The notes beneath the pieces are model-generated. The model was not told where the DNA came from and did no database searches. It saw only the letters and a program-made list of their open reading frames with translations. Shown here piece after piece: positions 1 through 8,102 of a stretch of 15,128 nt of DNA; position 1 is the first letter of the stretch, and each line of letters starts with the position of its first letter. This DNA comes from Phoronis ovalis. Taxonomy: Eukaryota; Phoronida; Phoronidae. Position numbers and translations under genes: made by a program. Where the stretch lies: the NCBI GenBank assembly GCA_028565635.1, contig JAOXYB010029000.1:1-15128 (forward strand). Direction: 5' to 3'.

Positions 1-141
1 CTAACTAGATCCCAAAAAAATATCATGTTTATGCCTGATCAGAAGCTGTGAGATTTAATTTATCATGGTGGATGCCGCCAGTCCAGAGCCGTCGCCAAAA
101 AAAAGCAGTACAACACGTAGATCAGCTGGGAAGAATTTTCC

Positions 142-245
142 ATCGCGATTGAATGTTTATAGTGCGAACGGTCATAATCGCGATCAAAATTTTATTAGTT
201 TTATTTTCTAGCTAATATTTTAATCGCGATTGCTGGTGCGAACAG
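142..245. repeat. ATCGCGAT repeat / hairpin, possible MITE fragment
   Basis: The palindrome ATCGCGAT occurs three times (starting near 142, 177 and 223). The first and last copies are each followed by TG and, a little later, by GTGCGAAC, so they form a degenerate direct repeat. The middle and last copies form a stem from 176 to 231: AATCGCGAT plus an A/T-rich arm ending ATTAG pairs with CTAAT plus an A/T-rich arm ending ATCGCGATT. The structure suggests a small foldback element, but no target-site duplication was identified. Confidence 0.4.
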
Positions 246-640
246 GGCTTAAGATTAAAGATTGACATAAGGCGTGACTTGTTATACACGGTCCCGTCCT
301 AGATTAATGATTCTCTCAGTCTGGATTTCCTTGCAAAAATATATAGTTTACATTAATTTTTAATGTACTGAAATTGTGATATCACATTATGTGTACGAGC
401 GATTATTTTATCCAAACAGGGAGATAGAACATTACGCGAAAATGCCGATATTTCGTTAACACTTGACCGCGATCCCGGTTGACAAAGTCATGGTTCTCAG
501 ACGTGATTGACTGTTTTTTATGAATTTGAGACACTAATTAGCGGCAACCTGAAAAGAAGTTATCGTATTTTGGACACGCTTCCAAGAATCATATAGATTT
601 AAATTATGTATCAGCGTTCATAAATTAGAAATTAGATTTT

Positions 641-780
641 GTACGAATTTGAGAAACCCCAAAAACTTGAAAGCCAAGAAAAACTAGGTTTACGAATCTA
701 GAGAAACACCAAATTCTCAATTAATGGGGGTGTACGAATTTCAGAAATTATAAAATCTGAAAAAGGGGGTGTGTACGAAT
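641..780. repeat. Degenerate tandem repeat with TACGAAT core
   Basis: TACGAAT recurs at about 642, 691, 733 and 774, a spacing of 41-49 bases. The first three copies are followed by related A-rich text (GAGAAAC or CAGAAAT). It looks like a short decayed minisatellite in the intron. Confidence 0.45.
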
Positions 781-965
781 AATGGAGTTTTACAAATTGA
801 GAAGAATTACCGTACCAAGATTTACAACAGAGGTATTCATGCTGTTACAAGAATTGCCATATGAATAAAAGCATTTTATTTTACATTCATTATATTGCTA
901 CTTAATATTTATCACAGGAGACATGTATAATGTACACATTCATCACTTTTCCCTTGCCATTACAG

Positions 966-1040
966 GAGACGTATGCAGTGCCTCTAGTATCAATACAATG
1001 CTGGCATGTTCACTGTGAAGAATGCTGGCTGAGAACACTG
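966..1040 (+). CDS. RNF220: RNF220-like penultimate coding exon (RING core)
   Basis: This 25-codon exon is bounded by a pyrimidine-rich acceptor (cccttgccattacag) and a strong donor (gtaagt). It reads ETYAVPLVS, then the Cys/His zinc-ligand cluster, then WLRTL. Both ends are phase 0. The open frame starting at the ATG at 1022 is in another frame and is a shadow of this exon. Confidence 0.92.
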
Positions 1041-1499
1041 GTAAGTTCAGGGAATATTATTCGGAAAAAATTAAAGTGCCTCTAGTACAGTCACATGTTT
1101 CTGTTTCCACTTTACTGTTTTTTTGTTGTAAATCCATTTATCACAAGGTTGTGTTCCCAAGGTTTTGTTTCTTTTATGTAAGATGGTGTGTGGTTACTGT
1201 TTCTACGACATTTTCTTGATTTGAAAGATAAACAATTTATTGCCGAAAATAGATTAACAAGTTTGACCTGTATGCCACAAAAAGCCATTTTTGTGATTTC
1301 TACTTAAGTATGTATTAATTTGTTTTAAAATGGTTCCTGAAAAATGTTGTTCATGAATAGTACATTCTCTTTGTGTGTTGATATTTGCAAGTTTTATACT
1401 ATCCTGACCTTAACCTTTATCTTGCAGGGTGCCAAGAAGTTATGTCCGCAGTGCAATATGATCACATCACCAGGAGATCTTAGAAAACTATATCTTTAA
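966..1499 (+). CDS. RNF220: RNF220-like RING E3 ubiquitin ligase, last two coding exons (partial, 5' end outside window)
   Basis: Joining 966-1040 to 1428-1499 gives 48 residues ending in a stop. They contain IQCWHVHCEECW, then LCPQC, then the tail PGDLRKLYL. This is the second half of a C3HC4 RING (the Cys-x-His-x2-Cys-x2-Cys cluster plus the final CPxC pair) and the very C-terminus of RNF220, which is almost invariant in animals. RNF220 is an E3 ubiquitin ligase; in vertebrates it acts in nuclear and signalling pathways (known for the family, not visible here). The first zinc-binding Cys pair should end the preceding exon. I could not find that exon in bases 1-965, so the rest of the gene lies to the left. 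Both exons are in phase 0 with clean GT-AG borders. Identification is strong; the function is transferred from the family. Confidence 0.93.
1428..1499 (+). CDS. RNF220: RNF220-like terminal coding exon
   Basis: This exon has 23 codons plus TAA, after the acceptor taacctttatcttgcag. It starts GAKKLCPQC, supplying the last two zinc-ligand cysteines, and ends SPGDLRKLYL, the conserved RNF220 C-terminal tail. The length and stop position match the usual end of the family. Confidence 0.93.
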   Translation, partial: GAKKLCPQCNMITSPGDLRKLYL

Positions 1500-1558
1500 C
1501 CATGTTTTAAGACTTTAAACATGTCTTTTGCACATTCAGCTGCACACATGGAACTCAA

Positions 1559-2232
1559 AATAAAGCGTAAAGTCGATGCTTTTAATGTCTTCTAGATGTA
1601 TTTATTGCTAATGGTACCCGGTGGTGAGAACACTGGATATCAATTCTGGAGTTGATGATCTTAAATGGAATGAAAGCACTTCTCATATGCCTTATCTGGG
1701 CTAATGTACCAATTGCAAGATCATAGTTACATGCAATGTACAGTACAGTACATATAAATTCACTAATTTTCCAAACTTGTATGATTGAAATGCAAGAACT
1801 CGAGTACAGGACAAATAACCTGGAGGAAAATAGAGATTTCTGTCCAAAGACAGCAAATGCCTTTATTTATTGTTTAGTTTATGTAATGTTACATCAGATC
1901 TTTTTTTAGACTAAAGATGTTGACAATCGGAATAATGTGCATTAGTACATGCTTTTTCTGTAATCTTTAATGTACATGGAATATTCGTTTTGTATATTTT
2001 TAAACCATCAATTTCTAATGTGGAGCAAGAACATTGTAAACCCAATGAGAGCCTCTCATAAACTCAAAATAAAGTGTAGTCTTGCATCACTTGTTTCAAG
2101 GTGATGTTCAGGTTTAAGGTAAAACATGTACTGTTGGTTTAAGACCATCTATCGTGAACATGCAGTATATCTGCTTCAACCAATTAGTTAAATTTCTGAG
2201 TCTCCCGTTGTAAATTGGGCAGTTTCAATAAA
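1559..2232 (+). promoter_or_regulatory. Alternative polyadenylation signals of the RNF220-like gene
   Basis: AATAAA hexamers occur at 1559-1564, 2068-2073 and 2227-2232, that is 60, 569 and 728 bases after the stop. The first two sit in a near-identical context (AACTCAAAATAAAG, then C or T, then GTA), suggesting that the 3' end region was locally duplicated. Which site is used cannot be seen from the sequence. Confidence 0.5.
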
Positions 2233-3685
2233 ATTTAGTTATAACAATGGTAAGTACTTTATTTTACTGAATGCACAATTGGCCTACGACGTCTAGTGGC
2301 AATATTCTGAGTTTTGTTAATTATTGCAAAATGAAGGGAACTAAATAAAAGTGAATTCTGGAAGAAGGAAATGCTTGTACACTATCAATGCAATGGCAAA
2401 TTCAAGATTTGTAGCAGGTGAATAATTTCAAAAATTTCCTGGGAATTGCAAGATTTAATAATAATTAGAATTAATTTTGTTTTTAGCCACCAGCCTAATA
2501 ATGTACAAAATATAACAGCAAAATACAAGCTAGAAATTTTAATCCAGCTCGAGAAAATGGTAGAACTTCATTCCATTCCAGTGCAAAATGCTCTAGATGT
2601 AAGGGTGTACTGCTTGGTTTTGTCCTAATAAAGCATCCGACAGCTTACTGTAAATTGTGGTGTTAATGATAAAAATACTCGGAAGACATATAGTGTAAAA
2701 TACATTTGTATTTTACAGTTTTGTTGATGTTGTAAATTTATATTAGCACATAAAGTACATTTTATACAAAACTATACCTCCGTTTACACTACCTGACAGC
2801 CAACATTGTGGGTAACACATGCTTGTCTCGCAATATGTGCTTACTTTTTCTCCGATCAGCTTCATATTTAGTACAGGGTGTTGTTTAATTAATGTCACTA
2901 TGTAGTAAATTAATTTCTTAATTAAAAACAACTATGTTGTGACTAAATACAGTTTTTTCCTGCAAGTGTGCCACCAGAACTAAAAATCAACAAGAGGCTA
3001 GTTATTAACGTAAATGCATAATTAGCTTGAATTCAGATTCGTGTGATTTTCCGGTAAGATATACCTTATGATTTTTATGACGTGTCATAAAACGCTAGAT
3101 AAATTTCATGCATTGCACGCACGAGTCTAAAAATATCAGCATGACATTGCATGAATATTAAAGTTTCAAAAAACACTTATTTTGTGTGGAAAATATGTAA
3201 TCCAGATTTTTCCAATTCTTTATTTAAACAGTATGAAAGTCTAACTTAGCCTTAATAGGCCAGACGGAATAATTAATTTTGTCATAGTGATACAGTGATA
3301 TCCCAAACTTCACCAGGTGGTCTTATGCTTGGTGGTTAAGCCTTTGTAAGAAATTGTTCTTTAGTAATTAAAAAACATCAACGTTGACAACTGATGTACA
3401 AAATAATATTACTATAGTACAAATTCTTTGGCAGAAGAGAAATGTGCTAAAAGAATTGTTACTATTGATTAATTTGCTAAGTAATAAATAGTGTCCTCAT
3501 GCAACAAGGGCCAGTGACCTAATTGAATTAAAAAAATATAAGGCTTTTTAACATGGTTTCCCTTCCTCGTGTACTGTTTTGTTGTATGATTGCCTCCATA
3601 TAAAAATTTGGTTCTCACAGGTTCTCATTGGCTGTCACTTGCTTCTAGTTCTGGAAGCGTATCGCTCGGGGGTGTGCGGCCCAGG
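2233..3685. other. Non-coding stretch: 3' UTR remainder or intergenic DNA
   Basis: I see no recognisable gene. The short open frames (2446-2628 on +, 2743-2931 on -) resemble no family I know and have no clear splice or codon signature. A further AATAAA is at 2627-2632. A perfect 7-bp-arm palindrome centred on TGACGTGTCA lies at 3075-3090. Confidence 0.45.
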
Positions 3686-3689
3686 GTAA

Positions 3690-4015
3690 AAACCCTGACC
3701 ATGTGGTAAATAAAGATCACGAAAAATATACCCTGTTGTAAATGAAAACATGAAAAATATACCGTTGTAAATAACTCTCCTGAAATAGATACCCTGTGTA
3801 AAATTCACTTGTAATTTATATACCCTGTGGTAAAATAAGGAAAACTTTACGAACTTTAATTTTCCACACCTGTCGTAAATGCATTTTCCAAGAAATGCAC
3901 CCTGTGGTAAACAAATATTTTTTGAAAATATAACCTTTGGTAAATATCCAACAAAAAAGTATACCCTGTGGTAAATAAACCTTTGAGAAGCGTGAAAAAC
4001 ATACCGTGGTAAACA
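3690..4015. repeat. Degenerate tandem repeat array, core ATACCCTGTGGTAAA
   Basis: About ten copies of a 14-16 base core (ACCCTGTGGTAAAT and variants) begin near 3691, 3729, 3759, 3789, 3820, 3865, 3897, 3930, 3961 and 4000. Most are 30-33 bases apart, a few 38-45. Between cores the text is A-rich and poorly conserved. Because the repeats lack stops on the minus strand, three overlapping minus-strand frames stay open here (137, 66 and 64 codons). Their products only echo the repeat (TTGYIF- or LPQGI-like units), so I do not call them genes. Confidence 0.75.
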
Positions 4016-4302
4016 AGAGCTGAAAAAAGGGGGCCTACTGGACGGCACATATATATAGTGACTTTGAATAACAGTTCCCCCCCAGGAGCGTATCCAGGCG
4101 GAAGATCAAATGCCTGAGCTAGTTGTTTCAGAATCTATAAATGAAGCTATGATAAGAAATAAAATTTGAATTTAGAGATGAGATAAGAAGTTATAAAATA
4201 TGAAAGACTTGTACGATATAAGCTGAAATTTATGGGCTCTGACACTTGGGGTGATTATCAGTTTTTAAAATATTTTAACTTTGCTTAGTTTTGAAATATT
4301 TA
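4016..4302. other. Intergenic or 3' UTR of the minus-strand small gene
   Basis: The stretch is A/T-rich, with a run of C at about 4077-4084. I found no AATAAA on the minus strand just downstream of the stop at 4303, so the 3' end of the neighbouring gene is not placed. Confidence 0.35.
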
Positions 4303-4554
4303 CTATGTAGTAGTACAAGTTTTATCACCAAACTTTACAGTGACACTAGAACCGTAAATCTGTCCAGTAATCCGACAAAGGGCATCAACAATGGCCCCTC
4401 TACGACTTTTTCGTCCTTTGATTGTAACTTTTGCTTGCTCAGTGGGAGTGGGACAGGTAACGGTAACATCGTACACTAACTCCCATGAATGCATACGCCA
4501 TTTCCAACATAACTCGCACTCGGTCTCTTTGCCTTTGTTGTCACTAATTATAAT
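4303..4554 (-). CDS. Terminal coding exon of the unrecognised small gene
   Basis: This exon has 83 codons plus TAG after the acceptor gttatttatag. It starts IIISDNKGKETECELCWKW and ends FGDKTCTTT. It carries the predicted three strands and the basic last helix (GRKSRRGAIVDAL). The composition (Trp, Cys, charged residues) looks like real protein, unlike neighbouring chance frames; the open frame on the opposite strand is its shadow. Confidence 0.65.
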   Translation of the reverse strand: MIISDNKGKETECELCWKWRMHSWELVYDVTVTCPTPTEQAKVTIKGRKSRRGAIVDALCRITGQIYGSSVTVKFGDKTCTTT

Positions 4555-5196
4555 CTATAAATAACAAAATAACTAATCATCATCATGACTGTAACCAGAT
4601 TGGAAACTGTTGTTCTTGAAAATATATCAACTACTGCAACCATTTTAAACAGTGAATGTAGTTACTACAGGTGAGAAGTATTACTAATTTTCTAAAAAAA
4701 TCGCTAAATTTTTACTATTATTTGTTTGTTTATAGTTACTTATCGGTCTGAATATACCTATCTGTTTTTGTTCTGCATCTTCACAATTAACATCTGGGTT
4801 TAAGCAACATCAGGCGTCGTTACTGTCGACAATGTAATAAGAGTGAATATGGCAGTAAATTTTTGATCAATCAATCAATAATTTTATTTTCTTCAAATAT
4901 TTTTGAAAATGATCAAGCTCATTTCAAATTATTCACACAGTTATTTTTGTTGCTATCATTTTTGACATCATCGAATTTTTAATAGACATATTATTTGCAG
5001 TAACTAGTACGTACCTGTTCTTTTTGACCAAAAGCGGATTTGATTGCATATTCCAAGAACTGGCCAGCACTGTTTTTAATGTTGACTTCAAGTTGAGAAC
5101 TATCTGTCGGTATTTGAGGTGTCTCTATCATGCCACCAACACCAGTACCAGAGTCATCATACATGTAATAAGAACTCAGAACAACAACAGTAGTTA
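4303..5196 (-). CDS. Unrecognised small protein with a possible dsRBD-like fold (5' end uncertain)
   Basis: Two exons, 5196-5015 and 4554-4303, join in phase 0 (CAG then ATT) and encode 60 and 83 residues up to TAG. The first exon starts TTVVVLSSYYMYDD, a short hydrophobic stretch, then a Gly/Thr-rich linker. Next come a likely helix (SAGQFLEYAIKSAFG), three likely strands (CELCWKWRM; WELVYDVTVTC; AKVTIKG) and a second helix rich in basic and Ala residues (KSRRGAIVDALCRI). This helix-strand-strand-strand-helix order, with a basic start to the last helix, is what double-stranded-RNA-binding domains show, but no diagnostic motif is clear and I do not recognise the family. The first exon begins with two bases of a split codon, so at least one exon lies upstream; a candidate is at 7737-7776. 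Alternatively translation starts at the internal Met of YYMYDD. Confidence 0.6.
4555..5014 (-). other. Intron of the unrecognised small gene
   Basis: This 460-nt intron is bounded by GT (CAG/gtacgt) and AG. It contains a short ATCA-type simple repeat (about 4867-4880) and nothing else I recognise. Confidence 0.5.
5015..5196 (-). CDS. Internal coding exon of the unrecognised small gene
   Basis: The exon is 182 nt. It has a strong acceptor (aattttcttcacag) and the donor CAG/gtacgt. It carries two bases of a split codon, then 60 codons: a hydrophobic start (VVVLSSYYMY), a G-rich linker and the predicted first helix. The frame is open throughout and its phase fits the next exon exactly. Confidence 0.6.
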
Positions 5197-7736
5197 CTGT
5201 GAAGAAAATTAAAATGTCAAATGATACAATAACACGAGCATCAATTTATGTGATTCATAAACTTCCAAATGAAACAAGATTATTAATGTTACCACACAGA
5301 ATACAAGTAAATGCAACCTAAAGCCAAGAATGGCATAAGGACACAATTATGTGCAGTTGCACTTGAATAATCTTGCCATGTTTTGTTTATATTTTAAATT
5401 CTTCTACGAAACTGAAAATGATGAACTATTTTTTATCATTTTTATCAGCATGAGTGATATAAAACCTAACAGGATTTCAAATTTCAGAATAGCCTGTTTT
5501 TAGTAAAGTTCCTGCTTTACAAATCCCATTTATTAATTCCCTATAGGCAATTGCAGCTCATAGTTTGAAAAAAACTATCCTTACATGTAGAATTGCATCA
5601 CACACACTGTATGTGTGCGGGGTTCCAATTCAATATTTATGTACATCAAAAATATCTGAAAGGATGAGTTCACAGACAATCATAATTACCACATTTTTAG
5701 GTAATGCCTAGGATAATTAATGGTCACATTCAAATGAGAAGTGTAATCCAACTGTTCTTGTCTATGTGGGGCAATTTTGAATGCTTATTATTGGCAATGG
5801 AGAATTATAATGGTGATTGCAAAATAAGAAGTTTTCTAAAAACAACTCCTTCGAAAATTATAAAATTTGGTAATCCTGTTACTAGGTAGTATATCACTTA
5901 CGCTGATAAAAAATGCTTCAACTTTTTTTCCACTAAAACTTTTGTTACTACTGTTCATATTACTTAATAATTTATATATATTTCTAGATTCGTTAAAAAA
6001 TTTTGATTGCATGTTATTAAGTTTGTTAAATTGTTGTTAAATTAAGTATTTGTATGAATTTGCTCTTATCAAGCAATGAGATTGCTACTTTAAATATATT
6101 TAAATTTTGTGTTACCACCTCTAATAATTGCTTCAGTAATGTTTGATTTGGTACCACAAGCTAAAATTTTGGATTTACACATTTAATTTTAAATCAAATT
6201 TCATGACAAAAGGCTTTTCACTCTTTGTTTTTAAAAAGAAATGTTTAATGGGAAAAAGCCCTTAAATACCGAGTTGGTCGTGCTTTATTTAATGTTAACA
6301 GGAAAAACATGTAAAAAATAATAACAAAAATTTATATTATTATGATCTGGTAACTTCTTTCAAAAAGCCCTATTTGTAAATAACAATTTTTTAAAATACC
6401 TACCTATAAAATATCCAATAAACAAGGTACAATATGTGACTGATGTTTTTTCTGCAATACATAAATGGTACATATATTCACCTATCAAACCTTTTCTAAT
6501 TTTTCATTCACATTCATTATAATCTTTGAGAAAAACTTGTGTTAATATTGTTGGTTGAATTGAGCTTCGATGATAATATTTTACCAGTGAATTTGGATAA
6601 TAACTGTACAAGTGAAGTTTAACTCCAGTGATAACATTACCAGACCTCAACAGATAATGTTATGGAAGCAGCCTTGACTTGAAAAACTGGCTTGGCACCA
6701 TGATACACAGGTTTTCTAAGTAATTGACATATATTGAAAACCTAAGCAAAAAACAAGTCTCATTCTAAAAGAGTACATGTTTATATAACTTTCTGTCAGA
6801 TACTATAGCTGAAACTTGGCCAAAATTTACTTCCAGCGGAGATCTCATAGACTAAGACTTGTTGGTTCTGTTATTATGGGTAATAGCTGTAAATATCAAA
6901 AATATTGTGTAAAAGCTTAATTTTCCTTTGAATTTAAAGGAGGAAAAATATGGCTTCTTAAATTTTGTTTTGAATTTAAAATTATAGGTCTAGACTAACC
7001 CAGCCATAAAATATACACTGCTTAAAGAAATATAACACATAAACATACAAGCATATGCCACATAATCCTATGTGAATGTTTAATAGACTAGTATATTCCT
7101 AAGTAACAGAGAGATCTCATTATAGAAACTGTGTATTAGTACTAACTACAATAAATTTATAAGTTCCAATTAATGTTTCTAATGATGTCTGATGTCAGTC
7201 TTGGAACTCCAATAAGATGTCACAGATTTTTGAAATTTTGCTTTGTTCTTAAATGGTGTGCTTCAAATAGAGATCTCCAAAAGTGTTTCTTATATTTTTA
7301 AAATTTTGTTTCATTCAATTTTCATAAAAATGGTTTGTTTCTATTTGATATGGGTATCAGTAAAAACAATTTTTATGAAAATTGAACGAAACAAAATTTT
7401 AAAAATATAAGAAACACTTTTGAAGATCTCTATTTGAAGTTTGTTTCTGCAGGGATGTTAGAATTATACTTTTTTGAAGTCTTTCAAAAACATGAGTTTT
7501 TACCCAAAATGACAACTTAACTGATTACATAATAATTTGTCAATTAAGAAAAGAAAACTTTCAGTGTCTTCCAGTTAGTGATTTTCCAAAAATGCATAGT
7601 AAATACAAATCTACAACACGCTATTTTAACGAAATGCCGAGTTGCCCACTTGACTGTATAAATCAACAATTCATCATTTTTACTAAGTTAGTGTGTCAAG
7701 TTTTTACTAATTCAGTGTGCTGTCAACTTGTTTTAC
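5197..7736 (-). other. Long non-coding stretch, possibly first intron of the small gene
   Basis: These 2.5 kb have no convincing exon on either strand. The 61-codon frame at 5704-5889 (+) matches no family and has no splice support. The notable content is a 71-bp inverted repeat at 7261-7439, listed separately. Whether the stretch is transcribed depends on the tentative exon at 7737-7776. Confidence 0.4.
7261..7439. repeat. Long inverted repeat, 71-bp arms with two mismatches
   Basis: The left arm 7261-7331 (from CTTCAAATAGAGATCT to CATAAAAAT) is the reverse complement of the right arm 7369-7439 except at two positions. The spacer is 37 bases. Homology stops sharply at the outer ends and fades into the spacer. 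In RNA this would make a near-perfect 71-bp hairpin. It may be a foldback transposon relic; no target-site duplication is obvious. Confidence 0.92.
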
Positions 7737-7776
7737 CACTTGAGTACAGCTCAGGGCCACCACAGCTACCTGTCAT
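7737..7776 (-). CDS. Possible first coding exon of the small minus-strand gene
   Basis: On the minus strand, ATG at 7776 reads MTGSCGGPELYSS plus one base (G), then the donor gtaaaa. That single base completes GTA (Val) with the two leftover bases of the exon at 5196, so the join is in frame and gives a 157-residue protein starting MTGSCGGPELYSSVTTVVVL. Support is only the phase match, a moderate donor and an upstream acceptor-like tract ending tctgtgtag. It could easily be coincidence, and it would imply a 2.5-kb intron. Confidence 0.25.
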
Positions 7777-7853
7777 GGCACTACACAGAGGTTGAAACTA
7801 ATATCCCTTTTCAGACAATTTTCCGTGAGTGCTAGTTTGTAGTTTTTGAAATC

Positions 7854-7888
7854 TTTATTCCTTTATTGCCTCGTGGTCATTGTTTATT
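7854..7888 (-). promoter_or_regulatory. Polyadenylation signals of the DED-like gene
   Basis: Three AATAAA hexamers (minus strand) lie at 7888-7883, 7867-7862 and 7859-7854, immediately after the stop at 7889. The predicted 3' UTR is therefore very short, a few tens of bases. Confidence 0.65.
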
Positions 7889-8102
7889 TTATAAATGATT
7901 GTTCTTGAAATCATTATCTGGTGCATTTTTGATTTTGTCTGCATACCATTTGATAAGTTTGACCACATTTGGTAATGTTGCCGTAGTAAATATATCAATA
8001 AGTTTTGTGTATCCACCATTTTTCCAGGTAACTTGAAGATCTTTTCTAGCCAGCTCATCAACCAAGTTGGAGAAATTGTTGATGTTCTCCAATAATCGAG
8101 GA
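7889..8102 (-). CDS. Second coding exon of the DED-like gene
   Basis: After the acceptor tgttttag, the exon completes the split Pro codon. It then reads PRLLENINNF through LARKDLQVTWK, GGYTKLIDIF and VVKLIKWYADKI, to TAA. It carries the later helices of the domain and a short polar tail. Confidence 0.75.

Larger units (their letters stand above)
1..965 (+). other. RNF220: Intron of the RNF220-like gene (5' part of intron outside window)
   Basis: No coding exon was found here; in particular, nothing encodes the first RING Cys pair expected just before the exon at 966. The stretch holds two repeat features described separately: ATCGCGAT-rich inverted repeats (about 142-245) and a TACGAAT array (about 641-780). 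Confidence 0.6.

Noticed and set aside
1022-1219. 65-codon + frame starting MLAENTGKF
   Set aside because: It overlaps the RNF220-type exon in another frame and runs on through the intron; the true frame there encodes the RING.
2743-2931. 62-codon minus-strand frame
   Set aside because: No family resemblance that I can support and no splice partners; possibly part of an old repeat, but no boundaries could be seen.
3690-4015. CRISPR-like repeat and spacer pattern
   Set aside because: The genome is eukaryotic, the core is short and degenerate, the spacing varies from 30 to 45 bases, and no cas-type gene is near.
3635-4048. 137-codon minus-strand open frame and two overlapping ones
   Set aside because: All three minus frames are open only because the tandem repeat unit lacks stops there; the products are translations of the repeat, and no splice or homology signal is present.
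7889-8102. Fusion of the DED-like gene to the downstream minus-strand exons as one transcript
   Set aside because: The only decent donor inside the second DED-like exon (AAATG/gtatgc) is in the wrong phase for the exon at 5196, and the DED-like gene has its own stop and clustered poly(A) signals.
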